64,000 nt of DNA from Amylostereum areolatum (GCA_012932865.1 SAXG01000025.1:248001-312000), one strand, 5' to 3'. Positions 44,220-56,839 are shown, counted from the first letter of the stretch. A program made the numbers and translations. Notes: generated from the letters alone by a model not told the origin.

Positions 44220-44379
44220 ATCGTGTTAGAACAGAATGTATTGATTTGTATTGTAGACTTAATACGCACACCCCATCTCACCGTCGACTGCCCCTAAATA
44301 GCTCCAGCACACTATCCACCCGTCCACCAGTTCGCGCGTGGACCCCTTCCGTCGTGGACGCAGATGGTGGAACCATATA

Positions 44380-44652
44380 TCAGCGAGAACAACCTGGGTC
44401 TTGAAGGGGAACCGCACCGAGGTTGCTGAACGCGATGAAGGACTTGTTGCCCTGGAAAGAAGAAAGGTAGGAGAGATGAGTGTCGCACATGCCGCTCGTG
44501 TTTAGTGTCCACAGTTGTAAGATAGAACTCACCTGCGCTGAACCTCTCGTCCGTGTGGTGAGGACGCTATCGATGCTGAAGGCTCCGTGGGCCATGGCGA
44601 TGAAAGTCTCCCAGAATGCAACCAACCCTCGTGCACAATCCAGCTTGTTCAT
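44380..44652 (-). CDS. Short hypothetical protein (two visible exons)
   Basis: MNKLDCARGLVAFWETFIAM, AHGAFSIDSVLTTRTRGSAQ is followed by a GTGAGT donor, a pyrimidine-rich acceptor and GNKSFIAFSNLGAVPLQDP, giving about 63 residues. Upstream minus-strand frames to 45080 (SAPTLVDCRGKTFGTRC) may be earlier exons. I do not recognise it. Confidence 0.35.
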   Translation of the reverse strand: MNKLDCARGLVAFWETFIAMAHGAFSIDSVLTTRTRGSAQVSSILQLWTLNTSGMCDTHLSYLSSFQGNKSFIAFSNLGAVPLQDPGCSR

Positions 44653-46087
44653 CTACGTCGGCCTGCGCTGTCCTAACACTGGTGTTGATGGTGGTGTTTT
44701 GTCTCTTTCAGCTGTTGGATGTGTGAGGTTGAGAGAAGAAAAGGGGGGGAATAGGATAAGTGGTCTTCCTACGTTCAACGAGGGCACGATCGCGCGCACG
44801 ATGTGTTCGTGGCGAGAACTGGGTGAGGGTGCTGTGTTTGTGACTTGACCAGATAACTCACCTCCTGGTCAGGTATCCCAGTTGCACTTTTGCACCCTTC
44901 TGTTCTCTTGTAAGCCCTAAATGTGGCAACAGCGGCTGTTGCCTGATGAAGAGAGGTTGAGGAAGGGCAACTGCCAAAGGACGACTGGAGTTTGGGACAC
45001 CGTGTCCCAAAAGTTTTTCCACGGCAGTCAACAAGTGTTGGAGCGCTCAGTAAGTACTCACCAGTCGAGGGTCTCAAAGATACTGCACTTCCTAATATTC
45101 TACTTGCGTAGGCTCTTCTAACCTGAAAAAGTCGTCAGAGGGTGTCGCTGGCAAGGTTTTGGGCCCACGGAAACAGGACTCATGTTCTAAGTAGTTTCTA
45201 CAACGAACATGGCTCTATGGCTTACTTGGTGGCACGTCTTCCTCTGACTTTCATCCGACTGGTGTTCGATTCTCGCTGGGATCTGGTTCTTAAAATAACA
45301 TGTAGTACTTCATCCGACTGTAGTACGAGTGATGTACAGTTGATGTAGCTAATGTAATAAAAAGAACTTTTTTTCTTCCCTTTCTCTATTCCCCACCCCA
45401 CTGCAACATAACCAGATATGCACAATGGTAAACACCAGGGAGCTAATACATTTCACTTGCAAACAACAGTAGGGTGTGTTGTACCGGATTACAATCTGGG
45501 CTATCGCACATTGCGCGCGCTGCAAAACAAAGCCTTGCTCCGGCGAAATTGGTCTCAATGGCCGGGCCTTTAACCGGAACTGGTTATAAAGCCCCATCCG
45601 GACCATTGCAAGCGCGTGCACGGGGTCTCGGGCTAGATTCTACCCGGTTCTAGTCCCCAAACCGGGAACGTAGGGTTTCCAGAACAGTTCGTCCTGAGAC
45701 GGTGGAACGAAGCGTCGGAGTGACGGGACGGATTGGTGAAGCGACGGAGCGACAAAACGATGGAGATTTTGTATACGTTAGAGCGACAAAATGAAGTACC
45801 GAAATACGGAAAAGATTTTTGATGTGCAGTCGTTGAAGCGTCGGGGCGTCGGAGCGTCAAAGTGTCAAAGCGTAGTGTCAGTTTCGACCAGTATATAAGT
45901 CAACTCTATTTTACGCAGAGCCTTCGTGCATGCCCCCGCCGCGAGGAGACCCTTGCGGCCGGTGTGGTCGTCCCTTTGATCGCGTCTTAACTGTCAACGT
46001 GGGCTCGTCGACTCCGTCAAACCGCGGCCGCATACAGCGCAGGGTACGACAACTTGTTCACTCACAGTATACACTGTCAGTCTTACC
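44653..46087. other. Mobile-DNA spacer with subterminal repeats
   Basis: Only fragmentary frames. Composition is AT-richer than the flanks until 45690, where a GC-rich array of related short motifs begins. No supported gene. Confidence 0.4.
45690..45895. repeat. Subterminal motif array, left copy
   Basis: Repeated variants of GCGACAAAACGA, GCGACGGAGCGAC and GCGTCGGAGCGTC within 200 bp (for example 45742-45765, 45781-45791, 45835-45870). Related motifs occur inverted at 56840-57020. This pattern is typical of transposon subterminal regions. Confidence 0.55.
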
Positions 46088-49034
46088 ATGATTTCACAGT
46101 GCTCTACCCCCGACTGCCCATCCACTCTTTTTTACACCCAACACGTTGATTCCGGCGACGCTCTTACCGCCTTTTCTGACGCTCAAGACATAGTCACATT
46201 AATCAACACCGATCCGACTACCGCAACCTTTTTTGCTTTCTTCCCAGACGACTAAGAGTCCTCAGTCTCCGCCATCACACGTTGCACCTTCATTCCATCT
46301 TCGACCCGCCGCCTACACAGACGTCCTTTGAGAGAACCGTCGAGTCCAAGACATCCTAGTCACACCGGGACAGGTACGTTTCGCATCGCTTACAATCTTC
46401 TCACTTTTGCTGACACACAACTCGTTGTCTTACTTAGTGACGAGTATAAGCGGTTCGATGAGTGGGCCATGTGCAAATGTCCAGGCTACTCGGTGCGCCA
46501 GCCGCTCTCAAAACAGCAAGAAGAACCAAGGCTGCAAGCACGGAAAATGCAAGCAATGCTGCCTCAAAGACCACCAGGGCAAGTGCTCGACGCCCTCTCA
46601 TCGCATATCACGGCGTGCACCATCGGCCACGGTCCCTCCCCCTCCCAGTCGCACCGTCGCAGCAGCCCCTTCTTTCTAGCAGCGCGGAGTCGTCATCGCC
46701 GACGATTGCACCCTCCCTTTCGGCCCCACCTCCGCCTTCAACTCAGCCATCAACAGGAGCACATCCATCGCTCGCTGATCGAACGGCAGGGCATGCACAG
46801 CCGTTACACAATATGTGGACCGCCACACCAGCTGGATGGGCCCAGCTTCACGCCCAAGCTGTTGCAAGCAAGGAGGCGGTGGCGGACAGGAAGAAGTCTC
46901 TCAACGACGCAAAAGCGGCGGACCAGCGACGAATAGACCTTAGGGTCTGGAAGCAGGTATGTAAACGGCTTATTATTCTTTCCGTGAATCGTTCTAACAT
47001 CGTTCTGTTTCAATAGGCTGGCCAGGCGCCATTCCTTTCTACAGCGGAGGTCAAGAACTACCCCTTCTTTCGGATCGCTGATTATCACCACCTTGTGGCT
47101 CAGCTTACATCTACATCGACGCCTCCCCCAGCACCTTTCGACAACCACTTCGCCCAGATATTTACAAGGCAGAAGGGATGGGTGTTGACTTCGTTCACGA
47201 CAGAGCGACGAGTCGATACGTCGGAGAAGGAGCTCCTGATACGCTTTGTGGCACCCAATCAACTGGCTGGACCTTTTCTCGGCGACGAGGATTGTCCTGA
47301 CCTCCCAAAATATGCACACTCGTCCTTGTCGATCGCCTCTACTACCCTGTCATCCTCAAAGATTCACACCCCACCTGCTACACCTACATTGAAGCGTGTC
47401 CAGCTCTCGCGATGCTGAAGACGCAGACGAGCACCCCGCCAAGCTGGCAGCAAGCGTCTCCTTCCCCGACCCCACACTCCTCTGCCAGCTCTGAGCCTGG
47501 AACCAGATCCAACGGCGCAACATCAGCTTGTCCAGTCGAGATCATCACCTGGCCCCATCACTGCTGCTGGTGACGAGTCAAATGGTCGCCAATTTCTTCG
47601 TGTACACCCCCACTCGTCCTCCTCACGTCGAAGTGTGTCAACGATAGCACGGTCCACATGTTCATCTTCTAGTTCGACACTTCCCTCAATCACCGAGGAA
47701 GACCAAATATCACACTCCGGCCTGTCTCCTTTCTTGTCAACACTTTCACATGTCCATGCTGCTCCCCTTCCCCGACGTGCTTTCAGCGAGGCGTCATCGT
47801 CAATCCTACAAAGTCAATCCCCAGCCTATGCAGCGGTCGACACCGATGTATGGATCAGATGTCAACCATGTCCGGGAGGGCGAAGTGTCTGGTGTCCGCA
47901 GCTGCCGCACAACGAATAAACCGGAATTTCCGTCGTGGTGGTTCGTCTGCTACATCAAGGAAGGTTTCGAACGAGGCGAGGCTGCAAGGGCCGGAAATAA
48001 ATCTTTGGCTATCCAAGACAAAGTATCCCTGGCATTCCCTGGTGTGCAGTGTTCGGAGCAAAGCTATAACAAGGTCGGACGCTTCTATCGCAATCATCGC
48101 CATCTCTTCGACCGCTTTGCGTCGATGGGCAAAACACCTGATGCCACATTCCATTGCCTTCTCCAGGAGATTGAGCGGCTGAAGAGGACGAACTCAGGTG
48201 TTGACAGTGCGTCCCAAGGGGCAGTGACTGAGTCAGTGGGTTCGCTCGACAGTGGTCAGTCTTATCCTTAACTTTATCTTGAACTGGCTGATGCCAACCG
48301 TCGATCTCATAGATTCACCCGTTGGTACTCCTAACGTAGACGATCCGTCTTCATTACACCATCCCGATCTCGTAGCTGATGAGGAGGGTGGCAACTTGAA
48401 TGCCCCTGGCTTATTCTCATTCTCTAATCTCAACAATATTGACGACATTGACGGACTCCGAGTTGGCGATGGACTAGCCTGTCAAGATTTCCATGGCTCT
48501 AACTTATCGTCATTAACCCCGTCTTTCACCGCTCATCATAGGTGGACGCCGACAACTGTTTCTGATGTCAACAACGACCCTTTCGTTTCGCTCGCAGGAC
48601 CTGTTGCTGGGGCTGGGAATGTTTCTTCCGGTTTCATTCTCCACGAGCCTGCTGGTCCCTTCTCGGCGGCAGCGGCGGCTGTAGAGCAAGACGATCCTGA
48701 TGCTGATTTTTCTGCACTAATAAAGTCTTTACCTCCTAATCTCTTCCCAGGCACTGTTCCACTGTTTCCTTACAATACTCCTGCCACACCACCTCTCCAA
48801 GATCGTCGTGAGAGTTTTCCCACTCATCCCATGACTTTTGACGACAATTTTGACATACCTCCTTTGACTCCCAACGGACTCGCATCTGTTCTGACTCCCA
48901 AGACAAGTCATGAGCTGACGGGCTGTCTAGCAGCGGCTTTCTGGTCAGCAGTGATACATACTGGTTATTTTCCCTCGTCTTTTCTCATCAATGACACTCA
49001 TCAACACACGTACCATACTGCTGCTGTAGAATAA
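46088..49034 (+). pseudogene. Lineage-specific Cys-cluster gene, frameshifted
   Basis: A chain of coding traces on the plus strand. 46088-46255 encodes 55 residues (MISQCSTPDCPSTLFYTQHV). Around 46480-46580 is a Cys cluster, QGCKHGKCKQCCLKDHQGKC. The reading frame then shifts by one near 46600-46680 and continues as HNMWTATPAGWAQLHAQAVA and, after an intron, AEVKNYPFFRIADYHHLVAQ. At 47920-48180 comes PEFPSWWFVCYIKEGFERGE, resembling a domain expanded in Agaricomycetes beside KDZ elements. An acidic, Ser/Pro-rich tail ends at 49034. The frameshift argues against an active gene, or two genes may be merged here. Confidence 0.4.
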
Positions 49035-50326
49035 TGTTCATATCACACATACTACTACCTAACACACCCCTTAATTCCGTAGACTGTAGACTACGTCCTA
49101 CCTGGAATCATCTACCTGAAATCACCGGCTTTCCCCCTACTATGTACTGAGATTGTCGCCTGCCCACATCGGGCGTGATTTGACCAAGCACTAGGCGTGG
49201 TGGACACCCACCAGCTCAAGCAGCATGACGCGCACTCAGTGCTGTCACGGTGTCACGAGATGTGACACAGTCGCCTCCAAAGCCGTCCGGCGCTTGGTTC
49301 TAAAAGGCGGGGCTTCAACCGTTAAGCTCCCATAATTTGGGGAGCTAATAATGGAGCATATACTCACATTCCTGCCCTTACCGATTGTACCATTACTGAG
49401 CCGTTGTGCTACAGTAATGTGAAGAGGGGCACCGGCGCGCAAGACGCGTCTCGCGGAAAATGCACGTGACTCGACCGAAAACACGTCCAAACCCCACCAG
49501 TGCTTGAACCTAACTCCTGGGGCTCCAACCGTTAAGCTCTGAAATGCGAGAATTGGGTAGATATATATAATTCTCATAATATACAGTAAGCTGAATGTAC
49601 CAGTATTGAGTTGTTTTGATCGGATCTGGGGGAGAGTCCAAGGAATAGAGAACACGTTGGTGCGACACGTGCACGTGATCGGAATTGACGCGTCTGGTTG
49701 AATCTCTAACTTCTCTTCTATCCATCTTTCAGCACCGCTGTTTCTCACTGTTTCTCATCTATCTCTACACCAATATAATCCTCTTTCTTTCTGTGTCATT
49801 TTTCTTTCCGGATGCCGGAAATCCGAAATCCGCAAGTGTGTCATCAGCGGCCTTCAAACTCGGTGTCAGCAACGACTAGTGCGACAGCACCAAGTTACGA
49901 CAAAGCTGACAGAGGAAGAGGACGACAGAGGGGAGCCGATCAGACACGGCGACAGACGAGGGAAAGCAAGCAAAGTCGGTAGAATTGACTAGCTCGAGAT
50001 AAGGAATATGTACAGCGAGAGCGAGCCTTATATACACAAGAGGAGAGAGACTTAGGTAAGCCACCAATACACGGCGATCAGTAAGCAGACCAAGTATAAG
50101 TAAGCAGTCGTATGTAAAAGAGCACAGCATGAGTCAGTATCGTACAGCATGAGTCAAGAGAAAGGAGTCAGACCCGGACCGAGATGAGTCACGTGGGTCC
50201 GGGCGGGATATAGATGAGCCGGGTCCGGGCCAAGGTGGAGCCGGACCGGTGATAAGTCGATAAGTCCTAAAGCGTGTAACCGATGTAAAGTAAAAAGAAA
50301 ATTATAGACCGTTCATGACACTCGGC
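49035..50326. other. Non-coding; diverged tandem repeat and GGTCCGGG repeats
   Basis: Holds the two-copy repeat described separately and, at 50165-50255, several GGTCCGGG/CCGGACC motifs. No gene recognised. Confidence 0.45.
49309..49690. repeat. Diverged direct repeat, period about 210 bp
   Basis: GGGGCTTCAACCGTTAAGCT at 49309 recurs as GGGGCTCCAACCGTTAAGCT at 49519. Downstream matches include GATTGTACCATTACTGAG versus GAATGTACCAGTATTGAG. It may be a tandem duplicate of a small element or a subterminal block. Confidence 0.6.
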
Positions 50327-50848
50327 ATATATTCTTGTCCAATGCGCAGGCAGACTGGGCCCTTGAAAGCTCTGGTACAATGGACTCGAACCGAACTTTG
50401 TCGCCCTCTTCCATGGCTGGACTGACCATGACCTCGAGATCTACAAGCTCCGCCCGACCTTTGAACTACCACTTCTCCTCGCCCGCGCCGCTGCTCGCCT
50501 GCCTCTTCTTCGCCTTGCCCGGACTCGCACACACAGGAGACCCGCAAAACAGCGGGAGCAGCTCCGCCTCGCTCGGACTGCACAACTGCAATAATGCTCG
50601 GGTGTGCGCCAGGCTTGCGACGGCATTGCTCCTGCCGCCCCCGCCACTGAGCCAGTCCCAGTCCCAGCGCTCGCCCGCGTAGGCGTCGGACCAGTCTTGG
50701 TTTTGAGCCAGAGAACGGTGTCGGAGAAGAGGAGAAAGTCGCGCTCTTTGAGGTAAGTGCTGCGCTCAAACTGGAGGAGCGTGCCGTACTTGAGGAAGGT
50801 GCAGCCTGGGGAGATGAGTTGGAAGGGGAGATTGGCGTTGGAGCGCAA
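50327..50848 (-). pseudogene. RhoGEF-type PH-domain fragment
   Basis: The minus strand reads RSNANLPFQLISPGCTFLKY, GTLLQFERSTYLKERDFLLF and SDTVLWLKT, the start of a PH domain as found after DH domains in fungal Rho exchange factors. A low-complexity Arg/Ala-rich interval in a changed frame follows. Then, in the frame EEKW-stop-FKGRAELVDLEV and MVSPAMEEGDKVRFE, the PH strands resume after a TAG that replaces an expected codon. Neither the DH domain nor the rest of the PH domain is seen. A truncated, frameshifted gene copy. Confidence 0.55.
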
Positions 50849-51343
50849 GGAGCGCGAGGGTCTGCGTGTGTGTGTGTGTGTGTGGAAGGAGGCATTGAGG
50901 GTTGGGAGGACATGTTGATCGGCTTCGAAGGCAGAGAGAGAGGGTGAATGACGGATGAGCTGGAATTGAGAGCGCTAGGTGAGCCAGACATGGGATGTGT
51001 GATCAGAGAAAAAAATTGGGAGGCCAGGAGGCGGAGGGATGTTTTGAGGAAGCGGGCAGGGACAGGGACAGGGACAGGGAGATAAGGAGAGGTGCTTGCC
51101 ACTGATGACGGTGGAGGAGGTGGAAGAGCAGAGGGAAGAGGTGCATCTTGGAGAATCGAGGGAGAGGTGTGACGGGTCCGGGAGGTAGAGGTGCGTATCC
51201 AGGACGTTGGACGCTCAGGGAGTTGCGTGAGATCATGCACCATGAAGAGCCATGGTCAACTCTTCGTAGCATCCTTGATCAGGCTCCAAACCCGCCTCGA
51301 CCGAGCGGTTCAAAGCCCACCACCGCGCGAAGACGATAGTATG

Positions 51344-52860
51344 TCAGATCAAAAGCAAACGGTCTGAACCATACCATATATCACGAACCTTCATGTACTT
51401 TTTCGATGCGTACTTCTTGTAGAACGAAGGGTGGCGAATAGGCTTGAGGATGTAGTTGAGCATGAGGTTGGCGGTAGGGATGAGCGTGCTTTCCGGGTAG
51501 GAGGAGTAATGCACCAAATTCGCCATCTGAGGAAAGTTATGAGACACGAAAAGACCGTAAGGAGAAGAAACGTACCCAGTCCTCACACCCAAGCATCAAC
51601 CACGCCAACCAAATTGAAGTGGCAGCAAGCAAGGAGGGTGGCACGGCGATGAGCTGCCACTCCACACACTCGATCTCCATGAGATATTTTGCAATCGTGC
51701 GCACCTGCTCATTGTACTCATCCGCCTTGCTGACTTGGCGCAAGAAGTGGATTGGGTTGGGGTAGCTCATGTTCCACTCCAGAGTCTTCAGAATGTAACG
51801 CTTGGCCTGAAGAATCTCAACCTCGGTGTGGCTGGCATCCGCACAGTAGAGGAAGTTGGCCGCCGATGGCGCAACGATCTCCTCGACCTTGGCAGCGATG
51901 AACATGCAGGTGATGCCGACAAGTTGAAGCTTGGCCAAGGAAACCACACGGGCTGAAAGGAATCGGTCGATGATGTTGGTCGCCAGGGAAAGTGTCTCTG
52001 GGAGTAGGCGGAAGCGCATGTGAACCTGAATGAGCCAGTCCGTCAAGATACCGCGCATTTTCCAGGCGAGGTCTTTCTGGTTCTCCATGTAGTTCGGGTT
52101 GGGAAGGGTGGCTTGCTGTGATAACCAATGAGCAAAGTGGACGAAGAAATAACGGATGAAAAAACTCACCCCCACTTCTTTGAGATACTCAAAAATCTCC
52201 CCGACGTACTCGCTAACCATCAAAGGATCGTCTGTATCTTCCTCGTCGAGGTCAACCCATTCTTGGCCTTCGGGGTCGGCCTCGGCTTCAACTTTGATGT
52301 CCTTGATATGTTTCTGCAACTCAACTTGCGCTTGCTGAACCTCGTCAACTCCCTCCAACTTCGTCGCACGGGGGTCAAACTCCTCCAGGGTTTCGGACAA
52401 GGTCTGTCGCTTCTTGAGAGCCCGGTGCGCCTCCGCCTCGTCTTCTTCCACTATCTCATGCTTGACAGAGGGTCTACGTCCGATTAAGTTAGACTTGCAC
52501 GACTGCTGTGGGGACTGCTGTGGGGAGACACGACGGGGCGGGAACAATCAGCGCAGGCGGGTCAATCAACATGGCATTGTCGACGGCCGCGGGAACGTGC
52601 TGCGTCTTGACTTCTCCGGTTGAGCGGGTCGTGCGCTTTGTGGCGGCAGGGGCTGCAACAGAGCGTAGTGGGACCCTGGTCGTCACCGTCGCGGTGGTGG
52701 TCGTGGTCGTGGTGGCTCGGGTTCCAAGAACTACACCGTTGGAGTTCTTGACGGGAGCGGTGCGAGCGTCGTCCTTATCTTTCCCCTTGAGCTTGGACAC
52801 CCTGGGTTTGTTGACAATGACCTCTCCGAGAACAGAGCGCTTGCGCTTTCCTGCAGGGCG
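51344..52860 (-). CDS. B-type mitotic cyclin, 3' end unusual
   Basis: CDK-regulating cyclin. Exons: about 52532-52860, 52170-52473, 51576-52115, 51344-51526. The N-terminal part has KRKRSVLGEVIVNKP, containing a destruction box RSVLGEVIVN for APC-dependent degradation. Cyclin-box blocks: PNPNYMENQKDLAWKMRGIL, TDWLIQVHMRFRLLPETLSL, NIIDRFLSARVVSLAKLQLV, ITCMFIAAKVEEIVAPSAAN, EILQAKRYILKTLEWNMSYP. After KKYASKKYMK either the frame runs 15 residues to a stop, or GTTCGT is a donor to an exon I cannot find; the usual last 30-60 residues are missing. The start codon lies upstream of 52800 and is unresolved; bases near 52860 look frame-shifted. Confidence 0.8.
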
Positions 52861-52869
52861 CCGTTGGTA

Positions 52870-54588
52870 GAAGGGGGTTTAGTACGGAGAGCTCTAGGGC
52901 GAGCATTGGTGTTTTTGTCCTTGTAGACAGCGGTTCGAGCGTGTGGAACACACCTCGTCTGAGGGTCAAAAAGTCAGTAAATGGAGATCGACGACAGCCA
53001 TCGACCCACCGCGGAAAGATGCTCACAGGTATTTCAGAGGCCTCAGAACGCGTATTTGACACCGTGAGTATGTTGCCTGCCAGTGTGTGCATGTTTCGCA
53101 ACTGATCCGCCCGCCCTCCCTCAACATCTCCGCACGAAACACTTATCCAACCGAGCGAACGTGCTGTGAACACGCGCGACATTGATCGAACGACGGCATC
53201 TCAGGGGAAGGTGAACGTGGCGGGGTGACTGGATACAAATACAAATGGGTGAGTACAATCCATATCGATGCGCTCAATTGTGACTTACCGATGTCACCCT
53301 CGTCTTGACGGGGAGAACCTCCCAACGCGACGTTCAGTGTCCTGATGACGCCGTGACCGCGGCAGTGGGCACAGGTGCCCTCGCTCCCCCTGAACGCCCC
53401 TAACGGCGGGAAGACGTTCCGGGCGGGACGTGTTCTGGTGAGTTTGTGTTCGGTGAGCACTTCCAACCTGTTACGAACGAGATTGACCTGTCTTCGAGTT
53501 TGAATATATACTCTTCGATCCCCATCTGCCCACGTCCAAGTTGTCAGCCTCCCCTCTCGCAACTGACCGGAGAACAACACACCTTGAACTCGGTCTTCAT
53601 CGCGAGCCTCTTGCTTATCCGCATCGGCATGTCCCCCTCCCTCGTCTCCACCATGGTCTCCATCTCCGTCCTGTTGTACCCTTGTGCATCACCTCCAGCA
53701 CCACGTCCAGGGACCAGTACGCACAGGTCAAGATGTCAATCTGCCAAATGATAGTAAGTTGACAGCCATTCTTGTGCTCTCAAGGCTACAAATTGCGGTT
53801 GATCCAGGATATTTCACACTGAGAAACCCCGCACATTTGTACCCTCGAGAGCGTGAGGAGGAGGGAGGAGGGAGGGAAACTAAAGGAGGGGACGACGAGT
53901 GGAACGGAACAACAAATGACAACGGCGTCGTGGAATTGGAAACAGATTCCATTCAAATCTGATTGGCTGGTGGACGCGTCAATGCCATGAGACACGACGA
54001 GCATGCACGTCGGCCCTGTCCAAGTTCGTGGTCGCAGAACTATTACTGTAATGGCTTACACGCACATGCGATAAGTTGTACCACATAACTTGTATTATAA
54101 AAGTGTAAAAGAAACAGATCGTGATCGTAACCCAACGCGCAGACACGAGCGAAAACCGCGCCAGCACGCTCCCGTGAAGATTCCCGAGCTCCCAAACCAT
54201 GAGCCTCAAACACCACCTTCTGCAGCGCGTCCTTCACATTGACGGTGTTCCTCTCAACCGACACCGGGTCCAAGCCGTCCGCATTTGTGTGCGCGGAGAG
54301 CAGTGGCACACCCGCCCATACACTCCGCCTCCGCCTCCTTGCGGGTGAAGGTCCCGTACATGTCTTCGTCGTCCATTGGGTCGAGGATGCCGAGTGGGGA
54401 AGACGAGGTAAGACGTGGAGAATAGGTGGAACGATACGGAGAAGGCTGTGGGGTAGGGTGGGGGGTTCGGGCAGTTAGCCTGGTTATGGGAGAGGGGGCA
54501 GAGAGAGGACGCACCGATGAAGAAAGACAGGTGATACCAACTAGAAAAGGCGCGCCGCGCGCTTGCATCCAGCCTCGCTGTCACAATA
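52870..54588. other. Region with unassigned minus-strand coding traces
   Basis: Coding-like minus-strand pieces: 53590-53700 (GYNRTEMETMVETREGDMPM, RISKRLAMKTEFK), 53300-53470 (FPPLGAFRGSEGTCAHCRGH), 54330-54370 (DPMDDEDMYGTFTRKEAEAE) and 54180-54300 (GLDPVSVERNTVNVKDALQK). Each is open with plausible splice sites, but I could not link them into one gene or name them. They may be gene fragments captured with the cyclin. Confidence 0.35.
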
Positions 54589-56780
54589 TCATAGACCAAA
54601 ATAATGCAGAGGAACGTCATAGGGATGAGCTCCGCTTTCTTCAAGGTCCTTGATGATCGCACGGTTTCGTAGCTTGATCATCTCGTCCAAAAAGAAATCG
54701 AAACGCTCCTTCCGCATCTCACGCACAATTGCCTGGTAGCCACCAAACCACGCATTCGTCATCTCCGCTGCGGAAGAGTTGAAGCGCCAGTGGCCGTTCT
54801 CCACCAAGTCCGGAAACATGGCCGGGTTGCAATACTGACCGCAGAAGTCATCAGACTCTTTATGCTTGGTCTTCATGTGAAAGACATCCACAGGAAGTGC
54901 GCACTTGCCGAAGTAATCATCATGCACAGATTGAAGGTGCTTCAGAAGACTGCACGCGTTGTCGTAAAAGATGCAACGGGGAAGGGAAGCAGGCGTCGGG
55001 AAAACCGCGTGCAGAAACATCTGCAAATGAGATTCAGCGGGACGAGTTGGTAGATAATGATGGTACAACTTACCCGAGCACCATTAATGGCCTCCGACCC
55101 AAAGAAAGTGGCGCGGGCAAGCATGACACCGCAAGTAGCAACGCAAAGCTGCTCATTGTGCGTGCGGCGTCGACCAAAACGTGCACGAGGTTTGGAATTG
55201 CCGGAATCAGGCTTTGTTGGGCATCCACTGCCACCATCCTCGCCAACTTCCCCATCCTCGTCAACCTGTAGCAGCTCCTCCGTAGTGTTCTCGCCCTCAT
55301 TCTCCACACGGACAAGCTTGAGACGTTGGAGACGTCGCTGGAGTTGAAAAAGAGCGGAATGCCCGGCCACGTCTTCGAGTTTACGATGGGACGGCTCGGT
55401 GCACGTACGAAACCCGGGGGTGGCGGATATGTCACAGCCGTCGACAGCGCAGAGTCCATCCATGTCGGAATGGTCGTTGCAGAACCGTGCCCTTTGGCTC
55501 GGAAGATCGCCCTGGCAGTCACGAACTTGACAGCAGGGCCGGCCAACTGTGACGCCGTCCATCACCACAGCACGGATGAAAGCTACAAGGGTATAACATC
55601 AGCAAATAAGTCATGCAGAGGAAATTACACGGACGTACAGAGCTGTCCGTCATCCTCTTTTGTAGCGCAGCATCGGTCACATACGTGACTCCAGTGTTCG
55701 CGACCCGGACCTACCATGGCCTGGTTCCGCTCCTGTAGAACAGGGTTCAAGCGCTCAGCTTGATCGCCTTTATTCTCCAGCACCAACGGATACCCTCGCT
55801 CATCATATTCCCGAAGTAATGCGTAGAGGAAAAATGCGTCCCAAACCAAAACAGGTGTGAGAGTCGTAGCGATTGACCATTCGGGGGGGAAGCGGCTTGA
55901 AGAATGCGCGTGTTCGAGGTCATAGATTCGCCCATTATTTGTAGCTGATACCCTAGTATCGGCAACCGTGAGCACCGGTGTGAATGAAAGCAGAATCATA
56001 GACGCACCATGCAAATACCATTGACCATGTGAAGTGGTTGCACAGAGACGTCTCCAGATATGCGTGCGTCGCAACGTGAATAGCAGGCGGTACACCTGGG
56101 TAGTGAACGCGCGAGTTGCGATGCTCGTGGATGTAATATGTTGGGTAATAGCGGGCATAGCATTCTACTTTGTCAGATTCATGGACTTTGTGGACAGCGA
56201 GATAGTGAATACATACTTCGACAGTTTGCCGAATACGACACAGCGGGTACAGGCCCAAACTCCTTCGAGAAGTAGGTGACACGGATAGCGATAATATGCG
56301 ACAAGTCTTGAGGATCGGGAGGGCGCCCTTGCCGAATGTGCACGCAACGTGGGTCAAGGCACGTGCGAGTGGGGGGATAGAGATTATAGAATCCTGTATA
56401 TATGGTCAGTGTTAACCGGGTGAATAAGAAAAGGACTGCTACGTACCAATTCCCAAAGGTACTCCGTGTTGAATGAACAGGTCGAGTAAGTCGCCACCGC
56501 TGCCGGACGGAGGAGCGTGGTCCCATGCAAGGTTGCGGAGGATCGACCAACACGCGCCGACTACATCGGGGGAGTGGAGAGAGAGCGCGGAAGATAAAAA
56601 GTCCGTGACTTCAGACGGAAGGTGAAGGGGGGGGCCAGGAAACGTGGGCGCTCGGTGCCATGAAAGATGATCTTTGAGGTGAACAACAAGGCGGAAGAAT
56701 AGAAGGAACGAGTCGACGGTTAGGGCATCGGCGAGGTCAGGGCGAGAGATAAAGGAGGATATGACAGCGACGATAGACAT
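54589..56780 (-). CDS. KDZ-type transposase with CxC5/CxC6 cysteine clusters
   Basis: Start at 56780 (MSIVAVISSFISRPDLADAL). Following exons give GFYNLYPPTRTCLDPRC (CxC5-like), YYPTYYIHEHRNSRVHYPGV, SHVCDRCC, then PCCQVRDCQGDLPSQRARFC, NDHSDMDGLCAVDGCD (CxC6-like), CGVMLARATFFGSEAINGAR, CIFYDNACSLLKHL and KCALPVDVFHMKTKHKESDD, and WRFNSSAAEMTNAWFGGYQA. These are the signature blocks of KDZ (Kyakuja-Dileera-Zisupton) elements of Agaricomycetes. The main exons are open and keep family order, so the gene may be intact; I fixed the outer coordinates but not every intron. A long intron-like gap near 55950-56210 contains coding-like sequence and needs transcript evidence. Confidence 0.75.
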
Positions 56781-56839
56781 AGCGGGGACGAAGGGAGAGG
56801 GAAAAGGCTGGAAGGTGTATATATATATGAAGTGCGTCA

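Noticed and set aside
45690..45895. A protein-coding repeat domain
   Set aside because: The array has stops in most frames and its motifs vary in length, so it fits non-coding subterminal repeats better.
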